A stretch of 6,326 bases of DNA from Candidatus Nomurabacteria bacterium (GTDB lineage Bacteria; Patescibacteriota; Minisyncoccia; Phycocordibacterales; UBA5272). The position numbers and the translations under genes were made by a program. The stretch lies in assembly GCA_003518045.1 (NCBI GenBank), contig DOZK01000037.1:1-6326 (forward strand), given 5' to 3'. Position 1 is the first letter of the stretch. Each line of letters opens with the position of its first letter. This document shows positions 4,083 to 6,326 of this stretch, piece after piece. Below the pieces are notes generated by a model. That model worked only from the letters and a program-made list of their open reading frames with translations, was not told the origin of the DNA and searched no databases.

Positions 4083-4980
4083 TCGTTACTAAATATGATT
4101 TGTAATCTTTAATATATTCATTAAATCTAACTAAATCCGCATCAGTTGTTTCTGTTTCAACATCAACACCAATAAACAAAGTATTATTTAGCCCGATACT
4201 TTTCGCTTTTTCATTCATTCTTTTTATAAATAAGTCCGTTCCCAGAGAGCGAGCATAAGATTTACTAACAGCATCATCATTTAAAGTTAATAAATTATAA
4301 AGTAATTTACGGCGAGTAGTCGCCTTATCATTGAAATATATTTCATTATCTTGAGTTAAAAATTCAAGTGAAACAGTCGCCGACATATATCTTGTCATTT
4401 CCATACTATTTATAGTATTAGAATTGTCATTTTGTTTTTCAAAATCACTACCACTATTTTGAGTTATGATAATTGGATTTCCTTTCTCTATAAAGTTATA
4501 AACCAGCTCGGCATTTTCATCTGTAAGGCGAATACATCCACCACTATAAGTACTCGAAACTTTCGTGCCATCAGGATAATAGGGGATGCCGTGAATAAAA
4601 AAGTTTCCAAAGACGTGAACACTAAATGGCATATAAACATGTCCTATAGAACTGAAGTGATTTATTTCCTTATAATCATTTTCATAATTTCCTCCTGGGG
4701 TTTCATAATAACTACCCGGCTTTCCTTTAGAAACAATTGGGAAAGTCTCAACAGTTGAAGTCCCATCTTTAAGTTCTACCATCATAGTATTTAAATTAAT
4801 GACAACAGCTTTTCCCACATAAGGGGCGAGTGTTTCAGTCTTTGGGATTATTTGCTTCTCTACATTAGCTATTTCTTCGCTATAAAGTATATGAGGGGCA
4901 GACACATAAATAATACCCACAGACAAGGCTAGAGCTAGAAGGATAATTAAGAAAATTGAGCCACGTACAGGGTGAAACAT
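4069..4980 (-). CDS. Membrane-anchored L,D-transpeptidase with inactive S11-like C-terminal domain
   Basis: This 303-aa protein has one N-terminal membrane segment (residues 8-29), so the rest is outside the membrane. A YkuD domain (about 57-174) carries the catalytic signature: H130-G131 and STYSGGCIRL (143-152) with nucleophile C149. It is expected to cross-link peptidoglycan (3-3 links) or attach proteins to it. After a polar linker (175-190), residues 193-300 read like an S11 D-Ala-D-Ala carboxypeptidase: MTRYMSATVSLE, RRKLLYNLLTLNDDAVSKSYA, FIKRMNEKAKSIGLNNTLF, TTDADLVRFNEYI. The SxxK motif appears as E194-M-T-R197, SxN as L233-N-D235, and the KTG region is absent, so this part cannot be an active enzyme. 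The last codons and the TAG stop lie inside the heptamer repeat. The start at 4980 sits 10 nt after an extended -10, and no Shine-Dalgarno is seen. Confidence 0.88.
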   Translation of the reverse strand: MFHPVRGSIFLIILLALALSVGIIYVSAPHILYSEEIANVEKQIIPKTETLAPYVGKAVVINLNTMMVELKDGTSTVETFPIVSKGKPGSYYETPGGNYENDYKEINHFSSIGHVYMPFSVHVFGNFFIHGIPYYPDGTKVSSTYSGGCIRLTDENAELVYNFIEKGNPIIITQNSGSDFEKQNDNSNTINSMEMTRYMSATVSLEFLTQDNEIYFNDKATTRRKLLYNLLTLNDDAVSKSYARSLGTDLFIKRMNEKAKSIGLNNTLFIGVDVETETTDADLVRFNEYIKDYKSYLVTRSTE

Positions 4981-4990
4981 AGTGCTTCTG

Positions 4991-4999
4991 ACTATATCA
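4991..4999 (-). promoter_or_regulatory. Extended -10 of the L,D-transpeptidase gene
   Basis: On the minus strand TGATATAGT is TG-N-TATAGT, with TATAGT at 4996-4991. It lies 10 nt upstream of the ATG at 4980-4978, so the leader is only 3-5 nt. No good -35 is seen, as is usual with an extended -10. Confidence 0.6.
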
Positions 5000-5051
5000 T
5001 AAAAGTGGATAATAAAGAACTTTTCGGTAAAAAAGAGGATATACTTAAATT

Positions 5052-5077
5052 ACCTTTATATGTCGAAATATAAAGGT
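5052..5077. repeat. Inverted repeat in the divergent spacer, inner
   Basis: ACCTTTATAT (5052-5061) and ATATAAAGGT (5068-5077) form a perfect 10-bp stem with loop GTCGAA. It lies between two divergent promoters and is symmetrical, so it is a candidate operator as well as a hairpin. Confidence 0.7.
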
Positions 5078-5082
5078 GTTTA

Positions 5083-5135
5083 CCCAGCCCCAGTTTTGGA
5101 TTTTAGAAAAACTAGAACTCAAAACTGGAGCTGGG
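5083..5135. repeat. Inverted repeat upstream of the TM-helix gene
   Basis: CCCAGCCCCAGTTTTG (5083-5098) and CAAAACTGGAGCTGGG (5120-5135) pair over 16 bp with one mismatch, around a 21-nt AT-rich loop. It ends 15 bp before the TATAAT at 5151, so its right arm covers the -35 position. It could be an operator or a REP-like remnant. Confidence 0.8.
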
Positions 5136-5150
5136 CATATATACACACTT

Positions 5151-5156
5151 TATAAT
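5151..5156 (+). promoter_or_regulatory. -10 box of the TM-helix gene
   Basis: TATAAT stands 16 nt before the ATG at 5173, giving a leader of about 10 nt without a Shine-Dalgarno. The -35 position (about 5128-5133) lies in the right arm of the inverted repeat and has no TTGACA match. Confidence 0.5.
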
Positions 5157-5172
5157 TTATTTAGATTTCTTT

Positions 5173-5832
5173 ATGTCAAACATATCAGCCGTTATCGGAC
5201 AGTCATTGGTAGATACAAGCTATACACTTCTATCTTTTTTACCAAATGTAATTCTCGCCGTAGTTATTTTCGTTTTAGGTTGGGCAGCAGGTGTAATAGT
5301 TGGACGTGCTGTAACTCACGTCCTTAATGTTCTTAGATTAGACAATGCTCTTAGTAGAGCTGGACTAAACACATTAAGCGATAAAACAGGAGTAAAACTT
5401 TCTGTTGCAGGATTTATTGGTGGAGTTATTAAGTGGGGGTTGATTGTAGCTTTTGCAGTTGCATCAGCTGACATACTTGGACTTAAACAAGTAACACAAC
5501 TTCTTAATGATATTTTGTTCTACATTCCAAACGTTCTTGTCGCAGCAATTGCACTTGTAATAGCAACTCTACTTGGAGACTTCGTTGCAAAACTAGTCAG
5601 TCATTCAGCACAAGGTGTGGGAATGAAAGGAAAGTTCGCAGCACAAGTTGCTAAGTGGGCAATCATTATTGTCGGTGGAGTTTTTCCAGCTTTAACTCAG
5701 CTACGTATTGCTCAGGGATTAGTAGAAGTACTTTTCACTGGAGTAGTATTTGCACTTTCACTTGCTCTAGGACTAGCCTTTGGTCTAGGAGGGAGAGATG
5801 CCGCAGCTAAGGTGTTGGAGAAGTTGAAATAG
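5173..5832 (+). CDS. Mechanosensitive-channel-related TM-helix protein, CmpX-like
   Basis: This 219-aa membrane protein has about five hydrophobic segments (near residues 20-45, 79-103, 114-138, 158-178, 183-205). The repeated motifs FLPNVILAVVIFVLGWAAGVIVGR (22-45, split as LPNVILAVVIFVLGWAAG) and YIPNVLVAAIALVIATLLGD (117-136) are the conserved TM-helix repeats seen in small-conductance mechanosensitive channel relatives. The C-terminus GLAFGLGGRDAAAKVLEKL (200-218) is the usual end of this family. The protein stops there, so the beta domain that follows the pore helix in MscS is missing; many family members are like this. The likely role is a membrane channel or an osmotic or envelope-stress component, but no substrate can be named. 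It is divergent from the L,D-transpeptidase, which may reflect a shared envelope theme. The ATG at 5173 has no Shine-Dalgarno. Confidence 0.85.
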   Translation: MSNISAVIGQSLVDTSYTLLSFLPNVILAVVIFVLGWAAGVIVGRAVTHVLNVLRLDNALSRAGLNTLSDKTGVKLSVAGFIGGVIKWGLIVAFAVASADILGLKQVTQLLNDILFYIPNVLVAAIALVIATLLGDFVAKLVSHSAQGVGMKGKFAAQVAKWAIIIVGGVFPALTQLRIAQGLVEVLFTGVVFALSLALGLAFGLGGRDAAAKVLEKLK

Positions 5833-5868
5833 ACCGAGCAGTCCGAGCAGTTCCGACTGCGAGGGTCT
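5831..5868. repeat. Small GC-rich structured repeat after the TM-helix gene
   Basis: AGACC (5831-5835) can pair with GGTCT (5864-5868). Inside, CCGAGCAGT occurs twice in tandem (5834-5842, 5843-5851), and GCAGT/ACTGC (5847-5860) forms an inner hairpin with loop TCCG. It begins within the TAG stop. Its composition differs from the neighbouring AT-rich DNA. Confidence 0.5.
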
Positions 5869-5946
5869 GAGGCTAGCAAGCCGAAGACAAGATAGTTCGT
5901 TGTTAGGGGTTAGGAGTATAATACAATAAACTCAAAATCAAACTCA

Positions 5947-5989
5947 AAAAGGAAAGCGCCCTGCCGGGCGCTTTCCTTTTGACTTTTTC
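5947..5989 (+). terminator. Strong intrinsic terminator
   Basis: A perfect 15-bp stem, AAAAGGAAAGCGCCC (5947-5961) with GGGCGCTTTCCTTTT (5966-5980), has loop TGCC and is followed by GACTTTTTC. It probably ends the transcript of the TM-helix gene 115 bp downstream of its stop and insulates the zinc-ribbon gene. A TATAAT at 5917-5922 just before it could give a very short RNA, but no convincing -35 accompanies it. Confidence 0.9.
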
Positions 5990-6025
5990 TAAAAAAAGAA
6001 TAGAGTTACATTATTAAGTAAAATT

Positions 6026-6030
6026 AGGAG
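6026..6030 (+). promoter_or_regulatory. Shine-Dalgarno of the zinc-ribbon gene
   Basis: AGGAG is placed 6 nt before the ATG at 6037. It is the only clear Shine-Dalgarno in the window; every other gene lacks one. It decides the start codon. Confidence 0.8.
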
Positions 6031-6036
6031 AAGAAA

Positions 6037-6237
6037 ATGATCTTTCAAACCCGAGAGGATGGCGTTTGCACAAAGCTTCTTTGTCCAAATTGCAGGTCCG
6101 ACAATGTGAATAGAAACACAGAGAATCCGAACTTCTTTAAGTGTGGTGTGTGTACGGAATCTGATAGTACAGACACTTGTTTCGTGGAAGTAATTTCCTA
6201 TGAAGAACTTGTGAGACTTTCGGCGCAAACTGTTTAA
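6037..6237 (+). CDS. Small zinc-ribbon protein of unknown function
   Basis: This 66-aa protein has two CxxC knuckles, C16-P-N-C19 and C36-G-V-C39, 16 residues apart, the layout of a zinc ribbon that would hold one Zn ion. C11 and C48 are further cysteines outside the knuckles. The C-terminal part (49-66, VEVISYEELVRLSAQTV) is likely a short strand and helix. Zinc ribbons of this size often bind nucleic acid or join larger complexes, but nothing here identifies a partner. It has a proper Shine-Dalgarno and tandem stops TAA TAG. It lies between the terminator at 5947 and a probable CIRCE operator, so it is likely a single-gene unit. Coding is supported by the Shine-Dalgarno and the paired CxxC motifs; the length alone would not be enough. 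Confidence 0.75.
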   Translation: MIFQTREDGVCTKLLCPNCRSDNVNRNTENPNFFKCGVCTESDSTDTCFVEVISYEELVRLSAQTV

Positions 6238-6239
6238 TA

Positions 6240-6258
6240 GCAAGCCCCGCCAGCTTGC
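6240..6258 (+). other. Weak hairpin after the zinc-ribbon gene
   Basis: GCAAGC (6240-6245) pairs with GCTTGC (6253-6258) over a 7-nt loop immediately after the tandem stops. No T-tract follows directly. CCCCC (6258-6262) with GGGGG (6288-6292) before TTTTT is an alternative but has a 25-nt loop. One of these may terminate the gene. Confidence 0.35.
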
Positions 6259-6312
6259 CCCCAAAATTCCCAGAAAATCCAAAGTACGGGGGTTTTTAAT
6301 TTCTGACCTGAA

Positions 6313-6321
6313 TTAGCACTC
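6313..6321 (+). promoter_or_regulatory. CIRCE operator, left half (HrcA site), cut by window end
   Basis: TTAGCACTC matches the left half of the CIRCE inverted repeat (TTAGCACTC-N9-GAGTGCTAA) at all nine positions. The right half would fall outside the window. CIRCE is bound by HrcA and represses heat-shock operons such as groES-groEL and dnaK. The site is intergenic and follows the end of a gene, as expected. A weak -35-like CTGACC (6303-6308) would put the -10 at the edge or beyond. Confidence 0.6.
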
Positions 6322-6326
6322 TAATT

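Noticed and set aside
4432..4758. 108-codon plus-strand frame inside the transpeptidase gene
   Set aside because: It is antisense to the conserved YkuD domain and its translation shows no family features.
5076..5327. 83-codon plus-strand frame overlapping the start of the TM-helix gene
   Set aside because: It is an out-of-frame overlap that crosses the inverted repeat; the TM-helix frame carries the family motifs.
5917..5980. Short non-coding RNA from TATAAT at 5917 to the terminator at 5947-5980
   Set aside because: There is no convincing -35 or extended -10, and the product would be little more than the terminator hairpin.
5989..6282. 97-codon minus-strand frame opposite the zinc-ribbon gene
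   Set aside because: It has no promoter or Shine-Dalgarno, and the plus-strand frame has a good Shine-Dalgarno and paired CxxC motifs.
6258..6297. Intrinsic terminator formed by CCCCC and GGGGG before TTTTT
   Set aside because: The stem is only 5 bp with a 25-nt loop, too weak to call with confidence.

Overview
The window looks like a piece of a small, AT-rich bacterial genome, most likely a Candidate Phyla Radiation (Patescibacteria, Parcubacteria-like) member. This is inferred from several things: eight of nine genes lack a Shine-Dalgarno sequence and have a -10 box almost touching the start codon; intergenic spacers are full of palindromes and 7-bp tandem repeats; and the gene mix is compact and partly hypothetical. 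TGA is used as a stop at least once (second RAYT gene), which argues against the UGA=Gly codes of some CPR lineages. The taxonomy is inference only.

Layout. Positions 1-727 hold a REP-associated tyrosine transposase (RAYT, Y1/HUH family) between copies of a GC-rich palindrome (family A); the left copy is cut by the window edge. Next come an orphan HicB-like antitoxin gene (816-1109), a 257-bp spacer that may carry the L10 leader, and the ribosomal stalk genes rplJ (1367-1855) and rplL (1975-2337), closed by a clear intrinsic terminator. A second RAYT (2528-3187) follows, flanked by two pairs of a different palindrome (family B). So two related RAYTs with different palindromes bracket the ribosomal stalk genes.

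A winged-helix protein with a degenerate nucleotidyltransferase-like domain (3328-3957, +) converges on a membrane-anchored L,D-transpeptidase (4069-4980, -). The convergent gap holds a composite inverted repeat: heptamer tandem arrays as outer arms around a perfect 20-bp hairpin. This repeat supplies the last codons and the stop of the transpeptidase. The transpeptidase also carries a C-terminal domain that reads like an S11 D,D-carboxypeptidase with its catalytic residues lost.

Divergently from it, after a spacer with two inverted repeats, lies a multi-TM protein of the mechanosensitive-channel-related TM-helix family (5173-5832), ended by a strong terminator. A small zinc-ribbon protein (6037-6237) is the only gene with a good Shine-Dalgarno. 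The last bases contain an exact left half of a CIRCE operator, suggesting that a heat-shock gene (groES/groEL, dnaK or hrcA type) starts just beyond the edge.

The most unusual signals are the two side-by-side RAYT/REP systems with REP arms over the RAYT promoters, the recurrent 7-bp-period repeats of unrelated sequence in at least three spacers, and the transpeptidase fused to a dead S11 domain.
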